Positions 11,215-19,509 of a stretch of DNA of 64,000 bases are shown here, in pieces (positions within the stretch are counted from its first letter, which is position 1; every line of letters begins with the position of its first letter). A model generated the notes under the pieces. The model made no database searches. It worked only from the letters and a program-made list of their open reading frames with translations, and was not told where the DNA came from. The stretch lies in the NCBI GenBank assembly GCA_964454015.1, contig CAYVQF010000005.1, positions 1 to 64,000 on the forward strand, in the 5' to 3' direction. This DNA comes from CAYVQF01 sp964454015 (GTDB lineage Bacteria > Myxococcota_A > Bradymonadia > UBA4248). A program made the translations under genes and the position numbers.

Positions 11215-12165
11215 ATGAGGCGCGGCGCGTGGCTGGGCGCTGCGCTGCTAGGGCTGGGCGCCCTCGGGGCGCTGGCCTGCACCACGCCACCCGATCCGGC
11301 GAAGGAAAGCGTGGCGCCCAGTGGTGGCGACACCGCCGCACGCCCCGTGGCGGTGGATCCAGAGGAGCGGGCCGAAGCCGAGCTGAACATCGACTTCGTG
11401 CGCATCTCGGCCGGGACCTTCACCATGGGCTCGCCGGCAGACGAGGTTGGGCGTGACACCGATGAAGACCCTTTCCCCGTGACCTTGACCCGTGACTTTG
11501 CGCTGCAGACGACGGAAGTGACCCAGGGGCAATGGGTGCGCCTCATGGGGCACAACCCCGCCTATAACGCCGCGTGTGGTGACGATTGCCCCATCGAGGA
11601 GGTGAGCTGGTTCAGCGCCCTCGCGTTCGCCAACGCCCTCTCGGAGCACGACGGGCTGCCGCCGTGCTATATCCTCAGCGAGTGCAAAGGTGTCGCCGCG
11701 GCCGGGCACTTGCGCGATTGCCAGGTGAGCATCAACGACCCCAGCGGCTCGCCCTATGCCTGCCGCGGCTATCGCCTGCCCACCGAGGCGGAGTGGGAGC
11801 TCGCTGCGCGGGCTGACAACGTGCCGCCACCGCCCGATGCCGTGGCCTGCTTCCTCCCCTTGGCGCGCTACGATAGCAACGCCGTGGCCAAGAGCTTGAA
11901 GGTGACCCGCAAGAAGCCCAACGCCTGGGGCCTCTACGGCATGCACAGCAATGTCTGGGAGTGGGTCTGGGATGCCTATGGCGACTACCCCAGCGAGGCC
12001 GTCGTCGATCCCCTGGGTGCGGAGACGGGGACGCGGCGCGTCCACCGCGGCGGCCGCGGGAGAACGGGCGCTCGCTCTTGTCGCTCCGCCGCGCGCGGCA
12101 ATCTCATCCCCAGCTCGCGGGTGAACATCCTGGGCTTTCGCTTGGCCAAGACCGTGCTGGACTGA
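11215..12165 (+). CDS. Formylglycine-generating-enzyme (SUMF1/EgtB)-fold lipoprotein
   Basis: The protein has 316 residues from the ATG at 11215, where a signal peptide begins and ends in the lipobox ALAC (Cys22). The FGE-sulfatase fold follows: VRISAGTFTMGSPADEVGRD, TTEVTQGQWVRLMG, PIEEVSWFSALAFANALSE, YRLPTEAEWELAAR, GLYGMHSNVWEWVWDAYGDY and the C-terminal GFRLAK. True sulfatase-activating enzymes use a Cys pair near the C-terminus, which I do not see clearly; extra cysteines (CGDDC, CYILSEC) sit elsewhere. Such exported FGE-fold proteins are common and expanded in Myxococcota. Catalytic activity is uncertain, and no sulfatase gene lies nearby. Confidence 0.85.
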   Translation: MRRGAWLGAALLGLGALGALACTTPPDPAKESVAPSGGDTAARPVAVDPEERAEAELNIDFVRISAGTFTMGSPADEVGRDTDEDPFPVTLTRDFALQTTEVTQGQWVRLMGHNPAYNAACGDDCPIEEVSWFSALAFANALSEHDGLPPCYILSECKGVAAAGHLRDCQVSINDPSGSPYACRGYRLPTEAEWELAARADNVPPPPDAVACFLPLARYDSNAVAKSLKVTRKKPNAWGLYGMHSNVWEWVWDAYGDYPSEAVVDPLGAETGTRRVHRGGRGRTGARSCRSAARGNLIPSSRVNILGFRLAKTVLD

Positions 12166-12190
12166 GACTGGACTCGGTGTCGCAGTGCCC

Positions 12191-13300
12191 TCAGTTCAGC
12201 AAACAGCGCTCCTGCGGGTTCGAAGAGCTGGCATGGCACAAGGAGCCGTCGGCTTTGGAGGTGTAGGTGATGGTCCCGACCTGGTCCGTGCGCAAGGTCA
12301 GGACGTTGTGCACCGCCAGGCGATTGAGCACGGTGCTCGCCGGGTGGCCGTAGCTGTTGGTCCCGACGCTGACCGCGGCTAGACGCGGGCGCACGCTCTC
12401 CAGAAACGAGTGGCTGGTTGCCCCTTCGGCGCCGTGATGGGCCACCTTGAGGACCTCACAGGGGGAGAGGTTGGCGTCGACCAAGGCGTTCTCGACGCTG
12501 GTGGTGGCGTCGCCCGTCAAGAGAAAGCAGCGCCGTCCGTGAGTGACGCGCAGCACCACGGAGTTGGCGTTCTGATCGCTATAGATGCGGTCACCGGGCC
12601 ACAGCACGTCGAGGGTGACGTGGGCCCCCAGGTTGAAGCGATCCCCCGTGCGCGCCGTGTGGTAAGGGATCTGGCGCTGTTCCACGCTCCCCATGAGGTT
12701 CTCGTAAGTCTGGGTGGTGTGAGGCACGCCGTTGTCGACGAAGAGACCGATGGAGAGGGTGCGCACCACCTCGACCAGGCCGCCGATGTGATCGGCGTCG
12801 GCGTGGCTGGCCAGCACCAGGTGGAGGTGGGTGATACCGCGGCTGCTGAGGTGGGGCATCACCCGGTCGGCGCTGCGGCCGCCATCGACGAGGGCCACTT
12901 TGCCGTCACTGGTGCGCAGCAAGATGGCGTCACCCTGGCCGACGTCCAGGACCTCGACCCGCAGCTCGCCCTCGATGACGATCACGTCAGGCGCGATCTC
13001 TTCGACGGCATCCAGCAGGAGATCTGGCGCCACTTCCACCAGGTCGACAGTGCCATCGGGCGCTTGGTCTTCGATCTCTGCCGTCTCCGTGGCGTCAGGG
13101 GAGAGATCTTCAGGGGGCAGCGCCTCTGGCGCGTCGAGATCCAAGGCATCAGGTGTCGCCGTCTCGATCACATCTTGGGGTGGCGTGACATCCACCGCCG
13201 GTTTGGGCAGGTCCTCGTCACAGGCCGAGAAGCAGGTGAACACCCACAGCAGCACCAAACAAAACCGGCACGTCGCCATCGGTCTCGGTCTTCGCGGCAT
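12191..13300 (-). CDS. ComEC/Rec2-like metallo-beta-lactamase-fold lipoprotein
   Basis: The protein has 369 residues from the ATG at 13300 (GGGAG upstream). A signal peptide ends in FSAC (Cys27), followed by a ~100-residue Asp/Glu/Pro-rich tether. From ~125 on the protein matches the beta-lactamase-fold domain of ComEC: VEVLDVGQGDAILLR, ALVDGGR, the metal-binding ASHADADHIGG near residue 165, LLTGDAT and KVAHHGAEGATS. ComEC normally joins this domain to a membrane channel; here it is a free, lipid-anchored enzyme. Likely an extracytoplasmic nuclease or phosphodiesterase (inference). C-terminal cysteines (CHASS, RCLLN) may form a disulfide. Confidence 0.85.
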   Translation of the reverse strand: MPRRPRPMATCRFCLVLLWVFTCFSACDEDLPKPAVDVTPPQDVIETATPDALDLDAPEALPPEDLSPDATETAEIEDQAPDGTVDLVEVAPDLLLDAVEEIAPDVIVIEGELRVEVLDVGQGDAILLRTSDGKVALVDGGRSADRVMPHLSSRGITHLHLVLASHADADHIGGLVEVVRTLSIGLFVDNGVPHTTQTYENLMGSVEQRQIPYHTARTGDRFNLGAHVTLDVLWPGDRIYSDQNANSVVLRVTHGRRCFLLTGDATTSVENALVDANLSPCEVLKVAHHGAEGATSHSFLESVRPRLAAVSVGTNSYGHPASTVLNRLAVHNVLTLRTDQVGTITYTSKADGSLCHASSSNPQERCLLN

Positions 13301-13436
13301 GGGCGCTCCCGTCATCTCAGGTCCTCGGCAGGGGGCACGCTCCATCTGGCCACGCCCCGTGGCTTCGACATCGGCCTGCAGCATAGCCAAGGTGCGTCGC
13401 CAAGGTTAGCATTTTTTCCCGATCGTGGCTGCCCCC

Positions 13437-13853
13437 CTAGCCTTTCTTGCGCTTTTTCTTGGCATCCACGCTCAGAGAACCAGCGCCGTGGCTGATGATC
13501 AACGACAAGCCCCCCATCAAGCCGAGGTTCTTCATGAACTGAATCATCTGGGCCTGGCGTTCTGCGTCGGCCACGGCCCAGAAATCGTGAAAAATGAGCG
13601 TCGCCGGGACCAAAAAGGCCAGCAATAGCAGCGCCCCGAGGCGCGCTCGATAGCCACTGAGCACCAGGGCGCTACCCCCCAAGAGTAGCAAAATGGCCCC
13701 GGCGAGGAAGAAGGACGGCAGGGGCATCCCCTTGGCGGCCATGTAGCCTGCGGTGCTCTCCCAGTTGCCGATTTTGCCGATGGCGCTGGTGAAAAAGATG
13801 AGGGTCAAAAGGATTCTGCCGATGAGTGGCACGAGGCCTTGAAGAAGGTGCAT
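13437..13853 (-). CDS. DoxX-family membrane protein
   Basis: The protein has 138 residues from the ATG at 13853 (TTGGAG upstream). Four hydrophobic segments are visible. The first carries the DoxX pattern RILLTLIFFTSAIGKIGNW, then ILLLLGGSALVLSGY, LLLLAFLVPATLIFHDFW and a last segment before a Lys-rich C-terminus (DAKKKRKKG). DoxX-family proteins are small inner-membrane proteins linked to oxidative or sulfur metabolism in some bacteria, with no single proven role. It diverges from the NifU-like gene. Confidence 0.85.
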   Translation of the reverse strand: MHLLQGLVPLIGRILLTLIFFTSAIGKIGNWESTAGYMAAKGMPLPSFFLAGAILLLLGGSALVLSGYRARLGALLLLAFLVPATLIFHDFWAVADAERQAQMIQFMKNLGLMGGLSLIISHGAGSLSVDAKKKRKKG

Positions 13854-14112
13854 GTGAGGCTCCAAGGAAGACGGTGGGTTCCGTCGTGGAAAGTGAAGGG
13901 CGCCCACGGGCGGCCCCCTGCAGGTAAAAAGTAAGGTGTCGCGCCGGTGTGCCCAGGGCTGGGCCCACATTTCCCTCTTTGGTTGGCTTTGAGCCCACGC
14001 GGCGAAGCGGGTTCCCTTCCGCTGGCGCAGCATTTCTGCTATGGGCTAGCACCGAGTTGCCCGCCTCTGGGTGACTGAGGAATTGGCAGCGAGAACAAAG
14101 GGAGGTTCTGGA

Positions 14113-14805
14113 ATGGAATATGCCAGAGAAGTGCAGCACATGACCTGCGTGGCCAAGGGCGCGAACCACGGCCCAGCCCCTATCCCCCAAGAGGGACGGT
14201 GGTGCCAAGTCAAGGAAGTCAAGGATATCTCCGGATTGACCCATGGTGTGGGGTGGTGCGCTCCCCAACAGGGAGCCTGCAAGCTCACCCTCAACGTCAA
14301 AGATGGGATCATTCAGGAAGCGCTGGTCGAGACCATTGGCTGCTCGGGCATGACCCACTCCGCCGCGATGGCTGCGGAAATTCTCGCCGGCAAGACCATC
14401 CTCGAAGCCCTCAACACCGATCTGGTCTGTGACGCCATCAACACCGCCATGCGCGAGCTCTTCCTCCAGATCGTCTACGGGCGCTCCCAGACGGCCTTCT
14501 CCGAGAATGGTCTGCCCATCGGCGCCGGGCTCGAAGACCTCGGCAAGGGACTGCGCAGCACCGTCGGCACCATGTACAGCACCGTCGCCAAGGGGCCGCG
14601 CTATCTCGAGACGGCCGAAGGCTACATCACCAAGATGGCCCTGGACGAGAATGACGAGACCATCGGCTATGAGTTCGTTCATCTCGGGAAAATGATGGAG
14701 ATGATCGGCCAAGGCGTGGAAGCCAAAGACGCTCTCGAGCGCGCGACTTCAACCTACGGTCGCTTCAACGAAGCTGCCCGCACCATCAACCCACGGCACG
14801 CATAA
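14113..14805 (+). CDS. NifU/IscU-like iron-sulfur scaffold paired with GGGtGRT protein
   Basis: The protein has 230 residues from the ATG at 14113 (GGGAGG upstream). Residues ~30-150 resemble the IscU/NifU N-terminal scaffold fold. Cysteines are spaced as possible cluster ligands: GRWCQV, GVGWCAPQQGACKLTL, TIGCSGMTHSAAMAAEIL and LVCDAIN. It is followed after 11 bases by the GGGtGRT gene. This pairing recurs in anaerobic bacteria, where the first gene is annotated as an iron-sulfur assembly scaffold. The usual partners IscS, HscA and ferredoxin are not in the window, so it is probably a dedicated rather than general scaffold (inference). Confidence 0.85.
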   Translation: MEYAREVQHMTCVAKGANHGPAPIPQEGRWCQVKEVKDISGLTHGVGWCAPQQGACKLTLNVKDGIIQEALVETIGCSGMTHSAAMAAEILAGKTILEALNTDLVCDAINTAMRELFLQIVYGRSQTAFSENGLPIGAGLEDLGKGLRSTVGTMYSTVAKGPRYLETAEGYITKMALDENDETIGYEFVHLGKMMEMIGQGVEAKDALERATSTYGRFNEAARTINPRHA

Positions 14806-14816
14806 GGGAGACGACC

Positions 14817-15812
14817 ATGGCCTTGTTCGAAAGTGAACACCGCAGAATGCCCCAGATCACTCCCGTCCTCGAGCACATTGGCTTGGCGTCCCTCCAGGAC
14901 GCCCGCCAACTCTGCGAGAGCCGCGGCGTCGACGTCTATGGCATCGTCAAGGGCATCCAGCCCATCTGTTTCGAGAACGCCTGCTGGGCCTACATTTTGG
15001 GCGCCGCCATGGCGATCAAAAAGGGCCAGACCAAGGCCGTCGACATCGCCCGGACCCTGGGCGAAGGCCTGCAAGCCTTCTGCATCCCCGGCTCCGTCGC
15101 CGACGAGCGCAAGGTGGGCATCGGCCACGGCAACCTCGCCTCCATGCTGCTGCTCGAAGAGACCAAGTGCTTCGCCTTTTTGGCCGGGCATGAGTCCTTC
15201 GCCGCCGCCGAAGGCGCCATCGGCTTGGCCCGCTCTGCCAACCGCGCGCGCCAAGAGCCTTTGCGCGTCATCCTCAATGGCTTGGGCAAGGACGCGGCCC
15301 AGATCATCTCGCGCATCAACGGCTTCACCTATGTGCAGACGCGCTTCGATTACGCCACGGGCAAGCTCGAGGTCGTCAGCGAGCGGGCCTACTCCAAAGG
15401 CGAGCGCGCCAAGGTGCGCTGCTTTGGCGCCGATGATGTCCGGGAAGGCGTCGCCATCAATCACCATGAGGGCGTCGACGTCTCCATCACGGGCAACTCC
15501 ACCAACCCCACGCGCTTCCAGCACCCCGTGGCCGGGACCTACAAGAAAGAGTGCCTGGAGCAAGGCAAGCGTTACTTCTCCGTCGCCTCGGGTGGCGGGA
15601 CCGGGCGCACCTTGCACCCCGACAACATGGCTGCGGGTCCCGCCTCCTACGGCATGACCGACACCATGGGGCGCATGCACTCCGATGCCCAGTTCGCCGG
15701 ATCTTCTTCCGTGCCAGCGCACGTCGAGATGATGGGCTTCCTGGGCATGGGCAACAACCCCATGGTGGGTGCCTCGGTGGCCGTCGCCGTGGCCCTGGAG
15801 CACGCCTCCTGA
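14817..15812 (+). CDS. GGGtGRT protein (conserved, function unknown)
   Basis: The protein has 331 residues. It carries the family's name-giving signature SVASGGGTGRTLHPDNMAAG, and conserved blocks such as GIQPICFENACWAY, FCIPGSVADERKVGIGHGNL, TKCFAFLAGHESFAAAEGAI, YSKGERAKVRCFGADDVREG and MGRMHSDAQFAGSSSVPAHV. The very high motif density suggests strong constraint, as in an enzyme. No biochemical activity is established that I know of. The tight link to a NifU-like scaffold suggests it receives or needs an iron-sulfur cluster (inference). ATG start with GGGAGACGACC upstream. Confidence 0.93.
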   Translation: MALFESEHRRMPQITPVLEHIGLASLQDARQLCESRGVDVYGIVKGIQPICFENACWAYILGAAMAIKKGQTKAVDIARTLGEGLQAFCIPGSVADERKVGIGHGNLASMLLLEETKCFAFLAGHESFAAAEGAIGLARSANRARQEPLRVILNGLGKDAAQIISRINGFTYVQTRFDYATGKLEVVSERAYSKGERAKVRCFGADDVREGVAINHHEGVDVSITGNSTNPTRFQHPVAGTYKKECLEQGKRYFSVASGGGTGRTLHPDNMAAGPASYGMTDTMGRMHSDAQFAGSSSVPAHVEMMGFLGMGNNPMVGASVAVAVALEHAS

Positions 15813-15909
15813 GGTCACCTTTCTCGCGGGACACCCTCCCGCGTTTCCAAGACCTCTTTTTGGCGCGGGCCAAGGGTGAGGGAGCCATTGGCCCGCGTGA
15901 GAGGCGCTC

Positions 15910-16893
15910 ATGTCGCACGATTCGGCTCCGGTGCCCGCCCTGGCCCTGCGCAACGTCCACAAGCATTACGGCGCCACTCACGCCCTCCGCGATCTCACCC
16001 TGGAGATCCCCCAGGGCGAAATCTTCGCCCTCCTCGGTGAGAATGGCGCCGGCAAGTCGACCCTGATCCACTGCATCACTGGGCTGGCGCGGCAGAGTCG
16101 TGGCGAGATCTTGGTCTTCGGCCACGACACGGTGCGTGATTTTCGCATGACCCGACGCTTGGTGGGGCTCGTGCCCCAGGAAATCAGCTTCGATCCCTTC
16201 TTCTCGCCCCTCGAGAGCCTGGAGCTGCAGATGGGCCTGATGGGAGTCAAACCCAACCGCGCCAAAGCCGAAGCCCTCTTGGAGCTCTTCTCCCTGGCGG
16301 ACAAACGCCACGCCTACACCCGCACCCTCTCAGGTGGCATGAAGCGCCGTCTCTTGGTGGCCAAAGCCCTGGTGCATCAGCCGCGGCTCCTCTTCCTCGA
16401 CGAGCCCAGCGCTGGCGTCGACGTCTCTCTGCGCAAAGACCTGTGGCGCATCGTGCGCGAGCTGCGCGACCAAGGCACCACCATCGTCCTCACCACCCAC
16501 TACCTCGAGGAAGCCGAAGCCCTGGCCGACCGCGTCGGCATCATCCACCGCGGCCGCCTCTTGTTGGTGGCCACGCGCCAGGGGCTGATGGAGGAACACG
16601 CCAGGCGAGATGTCCTGATCCGCTATCGAACCGCTCCCCTGAACGCGCCGCTGCCTGCGGGCTGGCGCTGGGGAGTCGACCACCGGGTGGAGGTCTCTTG
16701 GACCAAAGCCGATGAGCTCCTCATCATCCTGCAAGAGGCGGCAGCCCTCGGAGAAATCAAGGAGATCGACTTCGCGCAGCGGCACCTCGAGGACATCTTC
16801 GTCGACCTCATCGCCCACGCCGATGACGGCGCGGCCAAGCCGCATCTGCCCCCGCCCCCCTCAGCCGCCGACAAGGAAGAACCGTGGACCTGA
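15910..16893 (+). CDS. ABC transporter ATP-binding protein (ABC-2 export type)
   Basis: The protein has 327 residues. Walker A is LLGENGAGKST (~43-53), the signature is LSGGMKRRLLVAKAL, Walker B is LLFLDEPSAGVD, and the switch histidine is in VLTTHYLEEAEALADRVG. These belong to the DrrA/YadG/CcmA-like exporter class. A ~70-residue C-terminal extension ends in a Pro-rich tail. The stop overlaps the downstream permease start by 10 bases, so the two form one exporter. The substrate (drug, lipid or polysaccharide) cannot be told from sequence. Confidence 0.93.
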   Translation: MSHDSAPVPALALRNVHKHYGATHALRDLTLEIPQGEIFALLGENGAGKSTLIHCITGLARQSRGEILVFGHDTVRDFRMTRRLVGLVPQEISFDPFFSPLESLELQMGLMGVKPNRAKAEALLELFSLADKRHAYTRTLSGGMKRRLLVAKALVHQPRLLFLDEPSAGVDVSLRKDLWRIVRELRDQGTTIVLTTHYLEEAEALADRVGIIHRGRLLLVATRQGLMEEHARRDVLIRYRTAPLNAPLPAGWRWGVDHRVEVSWTKADELLIILQEAAALGEIKEIDFAQRHLEDIFVDLIAHADDGAAKPHLPPPPSAADKEEPWT

Positions 16894-17690
16894 ACGCCCT
16901 ACCGCCGCCCATGCCCGAGGTCCCCTGGTTGAACGGGATCGGCCTGCGTACCCTCATCCGCAAGGAGGTCCGGCGCTTCCTCAAGGTGTGGAAACAGACC
17001 ATCTTCGGCCCCTTGGTCACCACGGCCCTCTATTTCCTGGTCTTCGGCGTGGCGCTGGGCGCGCGTCTGCAAACCGTCGATGGCATCCCCTACATCGACT
17101 ACGTCGTCCCCGGCCTGATCATGCTCGCCATGATCAACAACGCCTTCATGAACACCTCCTCCAGCGTCTTCCAATCCAAAATCAACGGCACCTTGCCCGA
17201 TCTCCTCGCGGCACCCCTCGGGACCGCCGAAATCCTCACGGCCTTCGTCACCGCCGCCGTCCTCCGCGCGACCATCGTCGGGGTTCTGGTCTACGCCACG
17301 GCCGCCATGTTCACCGGGTGGCAGCTCCATAGCTGGGCCTGGACCCTCTACTTCTCCCTCGTGGTCAGCGCCGCCTTCGCCCTCTTGGGCCTCTTGGCCG
17401 CCATCTGGGCCGAAAAATTCGATCAACTCAGCATCATCCCCATCTTCGTCCTCACCCCGCTCACCTTCCTCGGCGGCGTCTTCTATTCCACGGAAATGCT
17501 GCCCAGCCCATGGCGCGAAATCAGCCTCTTCAACCCCGTGCTCTACACCGTCAACGGGCTGCGCTACGGTTTGCTGGGCCACAGCGACGTCCCCATCGCC
17601 CTGGCCGCCCTGGCCCTTGGGCTGGTCACGGCGGTCCTCGCCCTGCTCGCTGGGTGGGTCCTCGCCCGCGGTTTTCGCTTGCGGCACTGA
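16884..17690 (+). CDS. ABC-2 type transporter permease
   Basis: The protein has 268 residues with a GTG start and AAGGAAG upstream, overlapping the ATPase gene by 10 bases. About six hydrophobic segments are seen: LVTTALYFLVFGVALGA, YVVPGLIMLAMINNAF, VLVYATAAMFTGW, a long SLVVSAAFALLGLLAAIW, a VLTPLTFLGGVFYSTEMLP segment, and the C-terminal helix. The GGVFYS and PWREISLFNPVLYTVNGLRY stretches are typical of the YadH/NodJ branch. It should form the membrane dimer of an exporter with the preceding ATPase. Confidence 0.92.
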   Translation: MDLNALPPPMPEVPWLNGIGLRTLIRKEVRRFLKVWKQTIFGPLVTTALYFLVFGVALGARLQTVDGIPYIDYVVPGLIMLAMINNAFMNTSSSVFQSKINGTLPDLLAAPLGTAEILTAFVTAAVLRATIVGVLVYATAAMFTGWQLHSWAWTLYFSLVVSAAFALLGLLAAIWAEKFDQLSIIPIFVLTPLTFLGGVFYSTEMLPSPWREISLFNPVLYTVNGLRYGLLGHSDVPIALAALALGLVTAVLALLAGWVLARGFRLRH

Positions 17691-17762
17691 TGCACTGGCC
17701 TGTCTTTTGCTCGGGCGGCGCCCGCGCTGCGTCTTCGCGGTGCACTGGCTGGTCTTTGCTGG
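17691..17762 (+). repeat. Imperfect direct repeat pair after the ABC operon
   Basis: A ~22-base sequence starting TGCACTGGC at 17691-17714 recurs with a few changes at 17741-17762; both copies continue into a TGTCTTT/GGTCTTTGCT stretch. The segment lies in the 208-base gap between the permease and the sugar dehydrogenase. No other function is evident. Confidence 0.4.
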
Positions 17763-17898
17763 AACCACCGCCCGTGGGCGTGCGTTTCCCGGCGCAAGTG
17801 GCTAAAAGATAGTCCACTGCGCCCCAGGTTGCTGCCGTGGCTCTACGGGGTCCAGTCACCTCCAATGGGTCGAGAGCGCTTTACAAGGAGAGCAGAGG

Positions 17899-19254
17899 AT
17901 GAAGGTTGCGGTCATCGGGACGGGATACGTGGGGCTGACCACGGCAGTGGCGCTGGCCTATTTGGATCATGAGGTGGTCGGCGTGGATAAGGATCCGCGC
18001 AAGCTCGAGCTGCTCCAGGCGGGCAAGAGCCCGATTCACGAGAAGGGCCTCGACGAGTTGCTGCAACGCAACGGACACCTCCGTTTCACCGACGATACGG
18101 CGGCGGCCGTCGCCGATGCCCAGGTGGTCATCATCGCCGTGGGTACGCCGTCGCGACCCGACGGCAGCGCCGACGTCTCCTTCGTCGAAGCTGCGGCGGG
18201 TGAAATCGCGCAGGGCATCTGCGGGCCTGGGCCGGTGACGGTGGTGGTCAAGTCCACCGTGCCCGTGGGGACCAACCAGCGGGTCGCCAATGTGATCCGG
18301 CGGGTGCTCGAAGGGCGCCCCGACGCCCCCAAGGTCAATTTTGCTTCCAACCCGGAGTTTTTGCGCGAGGGGCGCGCCCTGGAAGAGACCTTCTATCCCG
18401 ATCGCGTGGTCATCGGCGCTTGGGAAGACGAAGCGCGCGTGACCATGCGCCGCCTCTACGACCGGATCTTGAGCCAGTCCTTTACGCCGCCAGCACCGCT
18501 GCCGCGGCCCACCACCTATCAGCTCCCGGTTCTGGTGGCGACGGATCCCACCAGCGCCGAGATGATCAAGTACGCCTCGAACGCCTTCTTGGCGCTGAAA
18601 ATCAGCTACATCAACGAGATCGCTGGCTTGTGTGACCGGGTCGGCGCCGACGTCAAGGAGGTGGCCACGGGGATGGGCTTGGACCGCCGCATCGGGCCGC
18701 TCTTCCTCGGCGCCGGTTTGGGCTGGGGCGGGAGCTGCTTTCCCAAGGACACGGCGGCCCTCCTCTCACTGGCAGGGGAGTATGGCTACACCATGCCCAT
18801 CGTCCAGGCGGCGCGCGACGTCAACCAACGCCAGCGACAAGTGATCGTCGAGAAGCTCCAAGGCGCGCTGAAGGTGCTGCGCGGCCGAGTGGTGGGGGTC
18901 ATGGGGCTGGCCTTCAAGCCCGGCACGGACGATGTGCGCGATGGCCCGGCCCTGGAGCTGGTGCGCATCCTTCAAGGCTTGGGGGCCCATGTCCGCGTCC
19001 ACGACCCCTGCGCGGCCGAGAACGCCCGCCGCGAGCTCGCCGATGTCGAGGTCGATTTCTGTGCCGACGTCTACACCATGGCCGAGGGCGCCGATGCCCT
19101 GGTCCTGGCCACGGAGTGGGACGAGTACCGAGGCTTGCGCCTGAGCCGCTTGGTGGGCCTGATGAAGACGCCCGTCTTGGTCGATGGGCGCAACCTCTTC
19201 GAGCCCGAGGTGGCCCGCGCCGCCGGTTTGACCTATGTGGGCATCGGCCGCTGA
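17899..19254 (+). CDS. ugd: UDP-glucose/GDP-mannose dehydrogenase family protein (UDP-glucose 6-dehydrogenase)
   Basis: The protein has 451 residues, with AAGGAG upstream. The N-terminal NAD-binding motif is VIGTGYVGLTTAVALAYLDH, followed by VVIIAVGTPS and VVVKSTVPVGT. Central motifs are NPEFLREGRALEE and the catalytic nucleophile Cys280 in GWGGSCFPKDT, then GLAFKPGTDDVRDGPALELV in the C-terminal UDP-binding domain. Likely reaction: UDP-glucose plus 2 NAD gives UDP-glucuronate for surface polysaccharides. Substrate choice between UDP-glucose and other nucleotide sugars is inferred from overall similarity. Glycosyltransferases and a ligase-like gene lie 38 kb downstream. Confidence 0.92.
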   Translation: MKVAVIGTGYVGLTTAVALAYLDHEVVGVDKDPRKLELLQAGKSPIHEKGLDELLQRNGHLRFTDDTAAAVADAQVVIIAVGTPSRPDGSADVSFVEAAAGEIAQGICGPGPVTVVVKSTVPVGTNQRVANVIRRVLEGRPDAPKVNFASNPEFLREGRALEETFYPDRVVIGAWEDEARVTMRRLYDRILSQSFTPPAPLPRPTTYQLPVLVATDPTSAEMIKYASNAFLALKISYINEIAGLCDRVGADVKEVATGMGLDRRIGPLFLGAGLGWGGSCFPKDTAALLSLAGEYGYTMPIVQAARDVNQRQRQVIVEKLQGALKVLRGRVVGVMGLAFKPGTDDVRDGPALELVRILQGLGAHVRVHDPCAAENARRELADVEVDFCADVYTMAEGADALVLATEWDEYRGLRLSRLVGLMKTPVLVDGRNLFEPEVARAAGLTYVGIGR

Positions 19255-19285
19255 GGGCGCCTGGGGCTGAGGTGATGATGGTCCA

Positions 19286-19311
19286 GCCCCCATGGCTGGC
19301 GCCATGGGGGC
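19286..19311 (+). other. Perfect 10-bp inverted repeat between ugd and grpE
   Basis: GCCCCCATGG and CCATGGGGGC flank a 6-base loop. No T-run follows, so it is not a classic intrinsic terminator. It may limit read-through from ugd, act as a protein site, or be an RNA hairpin. Confidence 0.45.
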
Positions 19312-19347
19312 CGCGGGGGAGCGGCGCGGCGGGATGAAAATGGGGGT

Positions 19348-19375
19348 TTGACTGTGGACCCTTTGCGCGTAGCTT
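19348..19375 (+). promoter_or_regulatory. Promoter candidate for grpE-dnaJ
   Basis: TTGACT (19348-19353), a 16-base spacer and TAGCTT (19370-19375) would give a leader of about 130 bases before the grpE ATG. The -10 form matches the korAB, response-regulator and carotenoid candidates. I see no clear heat-shock sigma or CIRCE element. Confidence 0.4.
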
Positions 19376-19509
19376 GGGGGCTTGCGACGCTGTGAGAGCC
19401 GGTGCCTGAAGCGGGGGTGCGCCGGTGGGACGGATGGATCGCAGAACACGGACTACGCCGCCGCCCACGGCGACGCGGGGGGCGCGTAGCGCAGCGAAAG
19501 GGAAGGGTG

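Noticed and set aside
10938..11555. 206-residue N-terminal extension of korA
   Set aside because: Ser/Pro/Arg-rich, no homology, overlaps the start of the plus-strand FGE-fold gene; the ATG at 10937 has a good ribosome site and begins the conserved gamma domain.
13672..14712. 346-residue minus-strand frame over the DoxX and NifU-like genes
   Set aside because: Covers two better-supported genes in other frames; no domain.
17691..17898. Possible tRNA or small RNA in the gap before ugd
   Set aside because: No cloverleaf arms or TPsiC-like GGTTCGAATCC block could be built; only the direct repeats are visible.
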